DNA of 64,000 nt from Skeletonema tropicum (taxonomy: Eukaryota > Bacillariophyta > Thalassiosirophyceae > Thalassiosirales > Thalassiosiraceae), in NCBI GenBank assembly GCA_037178625.1, contig CM074128.1:2046001-2110000 (forward strand). Reading direction: 5' to 3'. This document shows, one piece after another, positions 10,705 through 22,919 of the stretch (the first letter of the stretch is position 1; each line of letters begins with the position of its first letter). The position numbers and the translations under genes were made by a program. A model generated the notes under the pieces. That model did not search any database. It saw only the letters and a program-made list of their open reading frames with translations, and was not told where the DNA came from.

Positions 10705-12767
10705 ATGACGAGAAGAACTACCACCCTCTCGATCCTCTTCATCAGAATCTATCTGCTCTTCTGCGCAGTGTATGCTCAGCTAGAACTGGATCAAGATCCC
10801 AAATTAGATAGATATTGCGGCTACAACTGGCTGGAAGCCAATTCATTCTGCCGCACGGCTTGTCCTTCGGGCTTAGATGCCGACTGTCCAATTAGCCCAA
10901 GTGGCCGCACGCAATCCTGTTTTCAAGGTGCAGGATGTTTCAACAGAATGGAGACGCTGTATTGGACTGGTGTAGTTGCTATCCTCTTTGATGCAGAGGA
11001 GCACATGAAGAATTATCAAGTTACCACCACAACTGAGACTGAGACTTCCGGAACAGATAACGAGGAAACTGCGGCAGTCAATGACGCCGTACCCACGGCA
11101 GCGCTCATGGGAAAAATTGAGGAGTTGGCACTGGAAAAAACGATCATTTCGACACTACAAATTTTACTTGATGACAAACTCTATCTGGCAGCCCTTGACG
11201 TAAAAGACCAATTTTATGACCGCCCATGTGTTGAGGCTGTCTTTCCTAAGGAATGGGACAGAGGAGATCCATCCAAACTTGCGCTTGATGTTACTATGCG
11301 GATTACTGCACGATATATTCCCAGCTCACTCACAATCTACACCGATCGCGACTTGGGAAACGTCTTCATTTCAGGTCTAGGAGATGCACAAAATGTCACT
11401 GTACGCGAGCTTAAAAACGCAAACCCATTTTTCAATGCAGTAACAGGCATAGCGGCTGTATCAGAAGAGGATCTTGCCGAGTCTCCATCATCGATGCCGA
11501 GCCTTTCTCCAACTCGAGATTTTGATCAGGTGTTTGAAACAAGGATAGATCCGACTCCTACTGGGAGTAGTGGGATTGTCTTCTCTCTCAAAACAACCAA
11601 GGGTGGACCATCTGTTCGTCTAGTGGGAATGAAATTTATCACACCAGTTACCGGAACGCTTGAGTATGAAATTTATTCTAAATTGGGATCGTGGAGGAAC
11701 TTTGTTGGCAGAACTAACGAGTTTGAATTGATAGCCTCTGGACAAGTGACGGGAAAAGGACCTAAGACTTGGGTCGACGTTATTCAAGATGATCGCGTAG
11801 GTACCATCGTAAATGGGAACAAAACAACATCTGTGAATTATGTTGGCTGGAAGAATATTCATATTTTGGGCGACGGTGGAGAGCGCTCATTTTATGTCAC
11901 GACAACGAAGAGATTTCTTAAAGAGGATCAGACTGCAATACCTATCCTTTTCAGTTCTGCTATGAATGGTCTCAGTGAATCCCTTCGGCAATATGGAATG
12001 GTGAAAAGTAATTCTGAGCTTGAACTCTACGAGGGAGACGGAATCTTGGATTACCCCTGGCCAACAGACCCAAACGGGAAGTCCCCATACTATCGTCGGC
12101 CTCGTGGTCCAATCATTGCTTTCAACTACGAACGATCACCCTGTAAGTGTCCTTGTCACTTACTTGTCTGCATCTGTGACCCGATCTAATAACATTTGTC
12201 AACTTTGTTTCTTCAGGCTTTCCTAATGTAGATTTCACAGGCTGGTAAGAAAGAAAACTTGTGAACATTTGACATTCTATTTGTTTTGCTTATTTCTCTA
12301 CTTCTTTCATGATTTTGTTACCTCCAAGGCCGTGTCCTTACGTTCAGAGAACTAGAAGACCAACACGTAATCCTACTCGTGAGTCTCTTTATCTCGTATT
12401 GATGTTCACTGGGGGATACATTTTCATCTCACTATCTCACTATTCTCTATGGGCTGCACACACTCTTCGGTCAACAGGAAAGCCGACGAAGTCTCCAACA
12501 CCGTTACCAACCCAACAACCGACGTGGAATCCAACTCGAGAGCCTACAATTGCGCCAGCAGTTGATGCTATTACTTCAGACGTGACGGAAATAGCAAATT
12601 CGACAATCGAAACAATTCAGTCTGACGAGATCAAAGAGCAGGAAAACTCGGCTGGTGCTGACGTATCATCCCTAAGCAAAAATGAAAGTGGAGCTGCCAT
12701 GAAGCTTTCCTTAATAGCTTCTAAGTGGCACAGTGCTTTGTTCGGTTCATTGCTTCTGCTGCTATAG
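10705..12767 (+). CDS. Secreted P-T-repeat protein with N-terminal Cys-rich domain, probable cell-surface anchor
   Basis: Exons are 10705-12142, 12217-12244, 12329-12378 and 12478-12767. All introns are GT-AG, and together they give 601 aa in frame. The N-terminus is a signal peptide ending near V-Y-A-Q. A short Cys-rich module follows (Y-C-G-Y-N-W-L-E-A-N, C-R-T-A-C-P-S-G-L-D-A-D-C), a type common in diatom secreted proteins and sometimes linked to chitin or wall binding. The middle part (about 60-480) is not recognised. The end has P-T-R-N-P-T, P-T-K-S-P-T-P-L-P-T and W-N-P-T-R-E-P-T repeats, then a C-terminal hydrophobic stretch (F-G-S-L-L-L-L-L) that could be a GPI signal. A cell-wall or surface role is inferred. 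The two tiny exons (28 and 50 bp) come from reading splice sites by eye and need transcript support. Confidence 0.75.
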
Positions 12768-12909
12768 TAAACAGAAAAGTGACAGTAGAAGCATCTGTAT
12801 GAGTATTCTTATATTTTTCAATACTTACTTGAGAAGATGAAGCAAAAGTTCAATAATTGTATTGGTTATTAACGTTGGAGGCAGTACAGGCACAACAGAG
12901 GAACCTTTA

Positions 12910-13494
12910 CTACAACCTAGGCCAACGATTGCCGTCTCTTAAGAATTTAATGCTTCCATCACTTTCTAGTACACCCGCGAAATCGCGAGGGCCGCCCTTT
13001 GGACTAAAGTCAATAACAATTGCCCTATCTCCAAAAATGACTGCAGGTAGCGTATACTCCTTTGGTTCACCTCTACCACCCCCACCGTTGACCTGCGCAA
13101 GCTGGTAATCGCCAGTCGACGCACCGTCAATTAAAGTAATTGTTCGTGTGCCGCCTGGATGATTGATGGGATCCGAATACGTGCCCAGGAACGAGGCTGC
13201 CTGAGTTGTAGCAGCATTTGCAGCTGCCGTGGGCTGCATTGCGACGGTGGCTGTGGCTGCTACAGTGAGCATGGATTGCAAGAAAGCCTTACGAGTGTTG
13301 TACTTCGCTGAGGAGGAAGGCATCATGGTGAAGGCATCATTATCAGATGACGATGAAGAGGCAGCTATAGATGTCGAAGTCGATGGGTTGCAAGAACGAG
13401 CAGCAGCTGGTGGTGCAAATGCCAGAACTCCAGAGAAAGGATGAAGAGCAAGAATAAGCGCGATGAAGAGGGTAGGAAGACGCATCTTTGCCAT
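12910..13494 (-). CDS. Small plastid-targeted protein, probable thylakoid-lumen
   Basis: The 194-aa product starts M-A-K-M-R-L-P-T; a start three codons later, at 13485, is also possible. A hydrophobic signal peptide ends at V-L-A-F-A-P, the F-containing cleavage motif of diatom plastid presequences. A Ser-rich transit region follows. A second hydrophobic segment after T-R-K-A-F-L-Q-S ends at A-A-A-N-A, which resembles a lumenal targeting signal. The mature part is about 90 aa (G-T-Y-S-D-P-I-N-H-P-G-G-T-R, then I-D-F-S-P-K-G-G-P-R-D-F) and ends G-N-R-W-P-R-L. I do not recognise the mature domain. The gene is convergent with the secreted P-T gene, with a gap of 142 bp. Confidence 0.75.
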   Translation of the reverse strand: MAKMRLPTLFIALILALHPFSGVLAFAPPAAARSCNPSTSTSIAASSSSSDNDAFTMMPSSSAKYNTRKAFLQSMLTVAATATVAMQPTAAANAATTQAASFLGTYSDPINHPGGTRTITLIDGASTGDYQLAQVNGGGGRGEPKEYTLPAVIFGDRAIVIDFSPKGGPRDFAGVLESDGSIKFLRDGNRWPRL

Positions 13495-13840
13495 AATGGT
13501 CGATAAGATGATGATATTATGGGGGATGATGAGCTGATGATGAGTGCGCAAAAAACTGATGTTGTGTGTCATCAAAGGAAGTGATTCTCTTCATCGCTAA
13601 CTATCGCTTCCCTGATCCCGCCATGGGCCCGCTACCCGCCCGCTACGGCCCGCCAGGCAGCTGGCCATCGGCCACGCATCCCTCATCCACCCACAACAAT
13701 GCAATTCAATAAGAAGTAGCACCAAAGCAACCACTTTCACTCTATGGTATGGTAGCCTGGTAAAATAAACAAAGAAGATCTGGTGAAAGATCGCAGGTCT
13801 AATTGAGTAGTCAGCATTGCGTGCGAGGAGACCTTGAAAT
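13495..13840. promoter_or_regulatory. Divergent region between lumen-protein gene and NAA35
   Basis: 346 bp between divergent starts, presumed to contain both promoters. A GC-rich patch (GGCCCGCTACCCGCCCGCTA) lies at 13625-13644. Nothing else is recognised. Confidence 0.35.
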
Positions 13841-16800
13841 ATGGCATCTAAAACCTGCGATAGCGAAGATGGCCATGTCGACATTACCCATCTAATACAA
13901 CGATGCGTCAACGAAAGCCTGTCGTACTCACATCCATTCACACCACTCGTTCCTCCATGCTCACTTCCGACAACAGATGGTAGTGGTAAGCGTGTTGAGG
14001 TGGAGAAGGACGGTGGCGCCGCAGAGCTGAAGATTCAGGGCTCATCATTGCCCATCACTTCTGCTGATGATCACGCCGATGTCAAGAATTCACCGCTACT
14101 GACTCCGATAGATATGAGAGAAGCAATGACTGCACTCGAACTCGGGGACGAGCGGATGGATTGCTGTGAGATTCCCATCACTTCCAGCAAAAAATCGTCC
14201 ACCTCACAATCGCAAAGTACCATCCCACCACGTATTGCTCCGCTACATTTGTGTGATGGAACAATGTCATCGTTTCATTCGCCATCATCCGCTACGCCTG
14301 ATCTTATTCCAACTCGACCCATCACGAAAGACAGCGCATCACCAACCAGCGTGCCTCTTAAATTGCAGTCATCACCATGTCCCTCCCTTCTTCCCTATTG
14401 GGAGACTCTAGCGATAACATCCTCTTCCTCATCACATCAAATCTTACCATTACTTCTGCTACAACTCACCTCTTTGGAGGCATATATAGGGACAAATAAT
14501 GGTGGATCAAATGCTGCTGAAACACTCTACTGTATGCTGTGGTGCCACGATGGTGTCTTGGCCGATATGCGTGATAAGTTGTCAATTATTAACACTCAAG
14601 CATCTCCACTTGACGAAGTAACAGTCGCGCAATGGATTCTCTTCGCCTCATCTCTTGGAGTTGTTCGTATTGCCGAGGCTGTGCGATGGGCAGTGGTGAA
14701 TGCGGATATTTACGAGGAGGAAGATTTCGGGGTCGCGATGCATGGTGCAGATGATACGGACAATATGAATGGTGACAATGAGGAACAATCTCCTTCTCAA
14801 CTCCACTCATCATTAACGTCCACGATGAGGTTTTGTCCATCACTGAAACAAGAGAGGGCAAGGGACGCAGCAGTAATGTCACCTATACCAACCTATCAAG
14901 CAGATGAGTACATTGACGAGGTGTGGGGTACGGCACTGAAACACCTTAGTCAGTATGCTTCATCCAGGGAGGATACTGATGGAAATATGCACGATGAGAT
15001 TCAAGCAATTGGAGATTATTCTACGATTACAACAGTCATTTTACCGTTCCATTTGTCGTTTATCTGAGCTGAACGACCAGAATGTTACAGATTTCACACA
15101 GCAAGCGAAGAATCGATCTCGGGAGACCGTAAAATTCCTGAAGAAGTTGAGTACTTGCAAGTCCGTTACATCATCAGCAAGACTAGTGGAAACGGACGGG
15201 AGGTTGCGTCCAGTTGGAGAAGAAAGATTAGATTCGTTGCTTCATGCATCATTTGATCCGTTTGTGAATCGACGTTTACTTGGAAATGCCCCCGTTCGAA
15301 AGGCGCGATTTTGCAACACGTTCAAGATGATCGACTCTCTCTCACGAGTTGTGTCAGAATTAGAATGGGCAGTTTGTGATGTGATACTGGAAGGCAATAC
15401 ACTGGGGAGAATTATGCGTATGCTTGAAAACAATTCCGCACGAGGTATTGGGGGAGCATTTCCAACGAATACCAAACCCAACAATGATGACAATGAACCA
15501 CCATTTGGCAACAGTGGACTCGCGATTGAAAATCCTGTTGGCATTAACATCCTATCGAGATCGCTCATGCTTCTCAATCTTTACTTTGACGACAAGTTGC
15601 TTGGACAATACGACTTTCCAGACATGATTGGTGAGTACTATACGATTTTGAACGCTGAAGTTTTTTGTTTTGCACACCCCTCGAAGATCATAGGCGTTGC
15701 CCGGGCTTTTTCTATCTATAAAGTCGTACTACATAGGAGCAAAAGGCTGCTATGCTATAGTGCAAAACGGGTGTCAAAGTCTTCGTAGACAAATTCTATT
15801 TTGAGGACTTTCATCGGGCCTCCTAATTCCAGCAATTTAACCCAGCACAGCCCTCTTCCAATGGGCTGCTGATCTGGACCTGTCTGTTGATACATCACAT
15901 ATTGTTGAGTTGACTACCAATTGACCGCAGTTTAATGGAATGCCTCTCACGCTCGTTCTTTCTTCGTACTCATCATCAAATGAATTAAGGTCAACATATG
16001 CAGCAACTCAGTGCTGTCCCAGAGGCACTACTCAAATCGGCTTATCCGGGATGCGGCCACTCCTGGCTAGTACGACTTGCTAAGCCGTTGTATGATACTC
16101 TGAAGGCCCTCTGCTTTGATCAGCACCGAGAGCGTACATTCACTGAGACATTCATATTCCCAGCCTTTGCGTCTTTGCAGATAGCTGCTACTGGAGTTGA
16201 TGAATCATTTCGCTTGGAACACGGTCTTGACAGCCAGACAACTGCTTCTTATGCCAGCAACTATGTCATCGTGCAAACAATCAGAGTGATGGAGCGACAT
16301 GTTGGCATTGGGATTCGGATTGGGTTATACCCACTGTGGTATGATCTGAGTACAGCGTATTGGTATCGTGATTTTTTGCTCAGTGCTTTGCTTAATATTA
16401 GAGGAAGCATTGAACAGGAGCGATTGGAGAGGAAAGCAATGGAGTTACGAATCAAGCTTGAGGAGGAGGAGGAGAAGAAAAAGGCCAACGCTGTCGCCAA
16501 GAAACAAATCTCGAAGAAAGGCAAGAAGAAAGGGAAGAAGAAGGAAACGAATCTTGACACACTTCGTGAGACTGCAATAGAAGAAGCTGCAAGAGTATCA
16601 GCGGAAGATTTTGAAGATCGCCTTGAATATACATCTCTCACGGTACATAGATATCTTTGTCGAGGAATAGTGCGATACATTGCCGCTTTGCGTCAGGCAG
16701 GATTGTTATCTGAACCTCCACCGTCTATCACAATGTTTACTTCCCATCAAACCCGATTTGAGAAGAGATTCGAGTCTTTTGCGCTGTTACCTCAACCGCA

Positions 16801-17146
16801 ACCGCTTTCCTTCGAAGATTACATGCGTGGGTCCGACTTTTCGGCTGTCAGAAGTGAAGACTTGGTGCAATCGGCTGGAGATTGCTTCCGTTCATGTAAA
16901 GGTGTAATTGAAAGATTGCTACAAGTGGTTGTAGCCGAGACTGAAGAGGATATTGATATTAGCAAGAAACGCAAGAATGACGATTTGTACATATCTGTGC
17001 GAAGAGAAGAAGCAATGGCATTTACCAAAGTTTGCGTTGCTAACTCGTTGTTTCTGCACAAGTTATCAATGGCACCATCGAAAGTGAGTGAAGTTTCATT
17101 GGAGTTCACCGCACACAAAGAGTACTGCACTTTAAATCTCAAATAG
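13841..17146 (+). CDS. NAA35: N-alpha-acetyltransferase 35, NatC auxiliary subunit (MAK10), one frameshift
   Basis: This is the auxiliary subunit of the NatC N-terminal acetyltransferase, which anchors the catalytic subunit to ribosomes. The N-terminal part has the family signature M-R-E-A-M-T-A-L-E-L-G-D-E-R-M-D. The middle has F-D-P-F-V-N-R-R-L-L, typical of MAK10, then I-L-S-R-S-L-M-L-L-N-L-Y. The second exon (15990-17146) has W-L-V-R-L-A-K-P-L-Y and Y-P-L-W-Y-D-L-S-T-A-Y-W-Y, a Lys/Glu-rich linker (about 16460-16560), and ends with L-E-F-T-A-H-K-E-Y like other NAA35 tails. A 359-bp GT-AG intron (15631-15989) joins in phase 1. The first exon changes frame by one extra base somewhere at 14955-15067, probably about 15010. 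After removing it the total is 981 aa. A tiny intron there was considered but gives a poorer protein. Confidence 0.85.
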
Positions 17147-17518
17147 ATTATGACATGATTAATAATTGGTGTCTTTATGAGTATGATGCAACTGATTAAT
17201 GCACCCCAAGACCTCGTCTTGTACAAGGGTAAATGTCTCGTACACACCGAAAGTGTAACTAAACTGGTTGGATAGTATGTGGGGCTTTAGGTTATTTCTG
17301 TGCTAATTAAGTACGCTACGGTAAACTACGTATCACTGGTATTGTAACATAGCAATATCTAGCCGCGGTATCTACTCACCAACTACTTAAAATTGACCGC
17401 AATCCACAACCCGCGCATGCACTGTGCTGTCCGTCATTATTTTTTATCATTATTTATTATTTATCACCTTCACCTTCGCCTGCAACTGCAACCAGAACAC
17501 CAACCTAAACTCCTTGCA
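17147..17518. other. Intergenic region between NAA35 and the HLTF-like gene
   Basis: 372 bp with no gene recognised, presumed to hold the NAA35 3' end and the helicase promoter. The word TTAGGTTATTTCTGTGCT (17287-17304) recurs with one change inside the hAT element (36437-36454). This could be chance or a fragment of a related element. Confidence 0.35.
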
Positions 17519-20482
17519 ATGTCATCATCGATTGCAATCTCATCCGAATCCGAAGAGGAGGAGCAGCAGGAAGTCCCTGATGTAAGTTTTTCGTTGTCGG
17601 ATAACGGTGTTATCGTGCGTCGTATCTTTTTGGATCTTCATCTCATTGCCCCTACTCTTCCGTCCGTCACAATAGACACTCTTTGGCTCTGGAGAATATC
17701 AAATCGTTGGCATTCGATACTACAACGGAGTTGCGCACCCTGGCGAATTTGTTACGCTAGTGCGTGAGCCACATAACCCCTACGACAGAAATGCTATCCG
17801 CGTTGACAACTTAGTTGGAGAAAAAGTGGGACATATCAAGGCTACTATGGCGAAGTCCCTTGCTTCTATTATGGACAATGGCAACGCTCGTCTCGAGGGC
17901 ACCATTCCTCGTGCGGGGAATGCGTACACTCTCCCTCTCGTCCTTGACTTTTATTCTAACAATGCTATCTCTGGGGAAGCAGGTACAGGCTGCAGCTGCA
18001 GCTGCTGAGAATCTAAGAGCCGAACTTCGGAGAAGGGGTGACTACCAATTCAACCTCTCCTCAGAGTTTGCAGGAACACCTAAATCTGCCAAGAAATCTG
18101 CAAAGGTGGAAGTGGTACGGAAGAAGATGGATTGGAATCATCAGCAGAAAGCTCTCGACGAAATGTTTGATAAGCAGTTGAAAGAGCTGTACAAGGATTT
18201 GCCAGATATTGCGATGCCAAATTGCTTGGTTGGCATCACACTCATGCCATACCAAGTGAAGGGCATACAGTGGCTGATCAAGAAAGAGACCAATGCCTCC
18301 CCCGCTCCATTCTACAAAAAGGTACGTGAAGATGCGTGCAATTTACATGTATTGTACATCACATAATATCGCAAGTGAACTAACGATCTATCTTATCAAA
18401 AAATCACGTGAAGGTCCGAGAAAAAGGGAAGACTATGTACCTTTGTGAGATCACCAACTCTTCTCAGAGTGTACTTCCCAAACCAGTGCATGGCAGCATA
18501 CTGTGTGATGAAATGGGATTGGGTAAGTCTCTTTTGATACATTTCCTTTGTTCTTATTTTTGTCTTCGTCAGTTTTCTCATACAGTATACTGTGTCATAC
18601 AGGCAAAAGCATCCAAACAATCGGGTTGATTCTCCTAGCACCAGCTGCAGGTGTAAAGTACGAGTTGCCATCTGTCGCTGTAGAACCAGACACGAAAATG
18701 CCAGCTGTGCAAACAACAACACGTTGCACGTTGATAGTATGTCCCGTGTCTGTCTTGGGCAATTGGACTGATCAGTTGAACTCATTTGTCGCCCCTGGAG
18801 TGCTCTAATGTACAGTTGTATCACGGTGCAAATCGCCACGAGATATTGCCGGACGTCCAAAGTGGCAATGTTGACGTCTTGCTCGTTTCGTACAATACGC
18901 TTGCATCAGACCACGATAATGGCAACAAAAAGAAGAAAGCAAAAAGAGCACGGACCATGGCTACGTCTATTTTCGACATTCACTTTCATCGTATTGTGTT
19001 GGACGAAGCACACACGATCCGAAACAGCAAAACAAGGGCGTTTAGGGGTGTATCGCAGATCAAAGCTGACCGAAAGCTAGCGCTCACGGGCACTCCATTT
19101 GTCAACACGGCCGATGATATTTACAGCCTCCTCTCCTTCCTGGGTGTTCAACCTCTGAACGAAAAGTCCATTTTCACGAGAGCTATCACTCAGCCCATCA
19201 AAAACGGAGACGAGATTGGCTTGACAAGATTGAGAACCACAATGGGCTTTCTTTCCCTTAGGCGTTCGAAACAAAACGTGAATATTTCCCTAGTCGAAAA
19301 GGAGGTCCAGTTATGCAGCGTTGAATGGCCCCAAAATGATCCACACAAGAGGGTTTATGATGCTCTATTTGGTACCATCCGATGTGCAATGGAAGCGATA
19401 ATCTTGGATGACGAAAGTAAGGCGTTGAAAAACTACAGGTACGTTTGATTCCTTTGTCCTCTCTTACTTATTTCAACACCAATACGTCTCTCATCCATCA
19501 CTTCAACTTCAGTGTCATATTTGAAAAATTGCTCCGCCTCCGACAGGCCTGCTGTAGCGCAGAACTCATCGCTGAGGACCGCCGTGATGTAGCGCTAAAA
19601 GTATGGAACGAGATGAAAAACAAGACGGCTACGAAGAAGCTTACCGCTGAGGAAGGTCTCGCACTGCTTGAAAAGCTGAAGAGTGCTCTTGCCACAGACG
19701 AGGCTGATAATCTTCCCGAGTGCGGCATTTGCTTGATGGAGATGGACGTTGATGACGGCACGATTCTAAAGAGTTGCAACCATGTGTTTTGCAAGCTCTG
19801 CATTGTGCAAGTGTTAGCCAAAAGCAACAAGAAGTGTCCCTACTGCCGCGCACCGTTCGTAGAGAGTGACATTGTTGATGCAAGTCAAGCAAAGAAAGCC
19901 GCAGCCGATAAATCAATCGCTGTAAAGGAGGATAACTCTCCCACCGAGTTTGGGACTCCAGCAAAGGTACAGGCTCTATTTGAAGCGTTTGGTAGCATGC
20001 AAGGAGACGAGAAGGGTGTTATTTTTTCCCAGTTCACGAGCCATCTTGACATCATAGGAGTTGCTATGATGAAAGCTGGTCATTCGTTCGTGCGTATCGA
20101 CGGTTCTGTTTCAGCGGCGAAGCGTATTTCCAACATCACGAGCTTCAATTCGGATGGGGGGCCTCGTTTCATTTTGTGCTCTCTTTTGGCAGCCGGTACT
20201 GGCATCAATCTCACTCGAGCTAATTGGTGTTATATGATGGATTGTTGGTGGAACGAAGCTGTCGAGGCCCAAGCCATGGACCGAATTCATCGACTTTCAC
20301 AGACTCGAAAAGTCACGGTACTTCGTTTCGTCATGAAAGATTCCATCGAAGAATCGATCGTCCGAATGCAGGAGCGGAAGAGTGTACAGGCCAAGGCAGT
20401 GACGCAAAAATTGACGGGCGACGAAAAAAGAAGAGCGTTGCTAGGGAACTTGAGGGGGTTGCTTCAAATCAAAGAGGAGTAA
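17519..20482 (+). CDS. HLTF: HLTF/RAD5-type SNF2 helicase with HIRAN and RING domains, two frameshifts
   Basis: This is a DNA translocase and ubiquitin ligase of post-replication repair (RAD5/HLTF group), acting in the nucleus. Exons are 17519-17581, 17676-18321, 18414-18522, 18603-19438 and 19513-20482. In order it has an acidic N-terminus; a HIRAN domain (G-V-A-H-P-G-E-F-V-T-L, then P-H-N-P-Y-D-R-N-A-I-R-V); helicase motif I D-E-M-G-L-G-K-S, split by intron 3; motif II D-E-A-H; a C3HC4 RING inserted between the helicase lobes (C-G-I-C, C-N-H-V-F-C-K-L-C, C-P-Y-C); and motif VI D-R-I-H-R-L-S-Q. Two single extra bases break the frame. One is in the GGGG run at about 17973-17976. The other is at about 18807, just after A-P-G-V-L and before N-V-Q-L-Y-H-G. 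With both removed the CDS is 873 aa and all intron phases fit. Confidence 0.9.
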
Positions 20483-21005
20483 GATAGAAGAGAGTCGAAA
20501 GATTCTACAACCAAAATGATCACGCTAGATTGCATCTAACGTGTTAAGTATTTTCATATGCAAATAGTCTTCTAAATTATGGTACTTTGTGACCGCATTT
20601 TGTGGAGTCTTTTCGAAAGGAAGGCAAAGACGGAGCTGGGAAAGTCCAAATCCGGGCGTGCCTCGATAGATTGAGTGTAAGAAGAGTAAAGTCAATCCTT
20701 CAACTCAATAACATCACAGGAGGAAAGATTCCAACCAAGGCAAGGTGTATAGAAAATATTATGAAGCATCTCTCTTGAGTCATCAAGACAGTCCTTGCAG
20801 TGAGAGGATAGGGTTAAGGTTGAGAAATAGTAATGATATAGCTTCTAAGCCAAGGTAAGTTCTACCTGTTAGAAGTCTCTAATGCTCCAAAGAATCACTG
20901 CTACTATTGTCTTAGCTATTCGAACATCTTGTTCTAATTCTCTCCTACGAATTAATACTTGTCTCTTCCCAGACACTTACTTGGGCTGAATAACGCGCTC
21001 CAACA
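20483..21005. other. Intergenic region 3' of the HLTF-like gene
   Basis: 523 bp, AT-rich, with no gene or repeat recognised. Confidence 0.4.
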
Positions 21006-21166
21006 CTACCACGGTAAGCCAGGTACTCTTGGTGGATCTGCCCAAATAAATGAATCATCAGTTGCCTCCAAGGATCTCATGAAGTACACCCAATAACTTA
21101 CGTTTGTTGTGGCCACGCCAATCCAGTACTTTGCGGTAGCCATACCAATCATTTCGGATAAACTTA
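21006..21166 (-). pseudogene. Duplicated 3' end of the GT23-like fucosyltransferase gene
   Basis: About 160 bp is roughly 94% identical to 21636-21796, the last 50 or so codons of the neighbouring glycosyltransferase. The frame of the parent is kept from E-M-I-G-M-A-T-A-K-Y-W through R-V-P-G-L-P-W and a stop (TAG here, TAA in the parent). Just upstream of this, 2 bp are missing relative to the parent, and homology ends. No start or catalytic part is present, so this is a truncated tandem copy separated from the parent by about 470 bp. Confidence 0.85.
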
Positions 21167-21635
21167 TTTGAGATTTTTACCTGGGCCATTAGCCAGGTAT
21201 GTATTGTGTTGACGCGACACATCCGACCCCCTACGAGCACCAACATGAGTGATGAAGATGAAACCAACGATACGAATGTCGAGACATGACCCCGGCGGAC
21301 CCGAGGCTGCGAGATGGGGCGGTGATTATTTGACGATTTGATCACTGCAGGAACCATAATAGACGCAAATTGACCAATTAACTAGGCAATTGCTAGTAGA
21401 CAACATATCTCAATTACAATACAACTAGAGCACCTAATTCGGCTCCCTTTGCCGATTAGGCATCCTAGGGGTGTGCTAAGGCCATTTGGTGAGTTTTGGG
21501 TCATTTAAGAAAAATCGTTACTATGGTGAATTTAACAGCGTTACTACCCATAGCTACAGTGATACTAACATATTCCATCCGTGAGACTTGATCCTAGAGC
21601 TGCTTCTTGGCTTTCATAGGCGAACTGGAACGTCT
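21167..21635. other. Spacer between GT23 fragment and GT23 gene
   Basis: 469 bp with no gene recognised. It separates the truncated copy from the full gene and has no visible repeat at its ends. Confidence 0.35.
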
Positions 21636-22919
21636 TTACCACGGTAACCCAGGTACTCTTGGTGGATCTGCCCAAATAAATGAATCATCTGTTGCCTCCA
21701 AAGATCTCATAAAGTACACCCAGTAACTTACGTTCGTTGTGGCCACGCCAATCCAGTACTTTGCGGTAGCCATACCAATCATTTCTGCAATGAACTTGTT
21801 GAAATGTGCGTCCGTACTCTCTTCCGACCAGAACTTCATGTCTTTGTAAACGAATCCATTCTCCTCCGTAGCATTGTCACATTCACTAACAAAGGTCCAG
21901 TCTGGTCGTGCGTCACGGAATTCTTGCATCACGCTACAATCATCCGTGGCAACAAACATTGTGGGCACTTTCCCATCAAAATGAGTCTCGATGCCTTCCT
22001 CAGCAAGTTTGATGTACGGGTCCACTGTGTCAAGAATTGAAGTTTCAGTCGCCTTATCACCACGTCGGACTGACAAAGCCATGTACTCATCATCAAGACC
22101 CTGTGAGGCAAGTCGATGACAAGCACGGTCTCTCACGTCAGCATTAATGCGAAACATTCTCCGCAAGAAGTGCTTCTTGAGAGATATGCGTTCCACATTA
22201 TTGTAGCCCAACTGTGGAATAGACATGATTTCAAAACGCTTCTCTGGATCAGAAGTGGTTAAGGAAGCTTTCCCACCAAAATCATGATGATTAATATCCG
22301 AGGGGGAGGGAGTAATCACATCATACTTGCCTGATGCAAGCATCTCCTCAAATTGGCTCTTCTCCAAGCCCATTTGACCAAAGTAGCGAGTCAAGAATGG
22401 GTCAATATAGGTATCTTGTCCAAATACAAGACGATATCCCAACTTGGAGTGAGAGAAGTGTTTTCCACCGTCTGCTTGATTCAAAACACCCAATCCCTCA
22501 TTGACATAGAAGCACGAATTGTCGCGTGCTGCCCACATGGCAACTTTCAAGATTTTATTCAGATATGATGTCATGCCACCATTAATGTCCATATATATCA
22601 GCTGAGGATTCTCGCACTGAGTGTAATCAATAGGTGGGGCGGCAATCATATCTTCTTCGGGAGGTCTGCACCATTGCGCGTTTTGCATGAACCCACTTCG
22701 AGCTTGATCGAGAATGTCGGCCGGACTGGGGGTGCGAGTCTGAATAGATTTTGGATCATTGAAGTCATTCAGCTGGAGCAGTTGACGATGTTCTTGTTCA
22801 CCGTTGGCAGGTATGCGTAGAAAGGGCCGGTATTCATTGTTCACAGATGCGAACAGAAGTGATGACGCGGCAAGTGCACTTGTTAGAGCAAGGCCGCGGA
22901 GAAAAAGAGATGAAGGCAT
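21636..22919 (-). CDS. GT23-like (alpha-1,6-fucosyltransferase-type) secretory glycosyltransferase
   Basis: The 427-aa product has its start at 22919 chosen because it begins a signal/anchor sequence, M-P-S-S-L-F-L-R-G-L-A-L. An upstream in-frame Met would bury that signal. After the hydrophobic segment comes R-Q-L-L-Q-L-N-D-F-N-D-P-K-S, a motif also found in the divergent sulfatase. The catalytic part has S-V-R-R-G-D-K (the GDP-fucose-contacting V-R-R-x-D-K type motif of GT23 and NodZ), V-A-T-D-D-C-S-V-M and a C-terminal A-K-Y-W-I-G-V-A-T-T. A Golgi role in glycan fucosylation is inferred from family resemblance. The donor and acceptor cannot be told from sequence. Confidence 0.7.
   Translation of the reverse strand: MPSSLFLRGLALTSALAASSLLFASVNNEYRPFLRIPANGEQEHRQLLQLNDFNDPKSIQTRTPSPADILDQARSGFMQNAQWCRPPEEDMIAAPPIDYTQCENPQLIYMDINGGMTSYLNKILKVAMWAARDNSCFYVNEGLGVLNQADGGKHFSHSKLGYRLVFGQDTYIDPFLTRYFGQMGLEKSQFEEMLASGKYDVITPSPSDINHHDFGGKASLTTSDPEKRFEIMSIPQLGYNNVERISLKKHFLRRMFRINADVRDRACHRLASQGLDDEYMALSVRRGDKATETSILDTVDPYIKLAEEGIETHFDGKVPTMFVATDDCSVMQEFRDARPDWTFVSECDNATEENGFVYKDMKFWSEESTDAHFNKFIAEMIGMATAKYWIGVATTNVSYWVYFMRSLEATDDSFIWADPPRVPGLPW

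Noticed and set aside
15631..15989. 15655-15788 as a coding extension of NAA35 exon 1
   Set aside because: The frame runs past a good GTGAGT donor and its residues do not fit the family, whereas splicing to 15990 restores phase and conserved sequence.
18795..18825. Programmed +1 frameshifting, suggested by CTC-TAA in the HLTF-like gene and CCG-TGA in SF3B3
   Set aside because: In the sulfatase and at the first HLTF site the conserved protein changes frame well before any stop codon, and the methyltransferase shift has the opposite sign. No common slippery site exists, so scattered indels fit better.
21058..21357. 99-codon minus-strand frame as a separate small gene
   Set aside because: Its 3' part is an out-of-frame reading of the duplicated GT23 end; the real relation is to the neighbouring gene in another frame.
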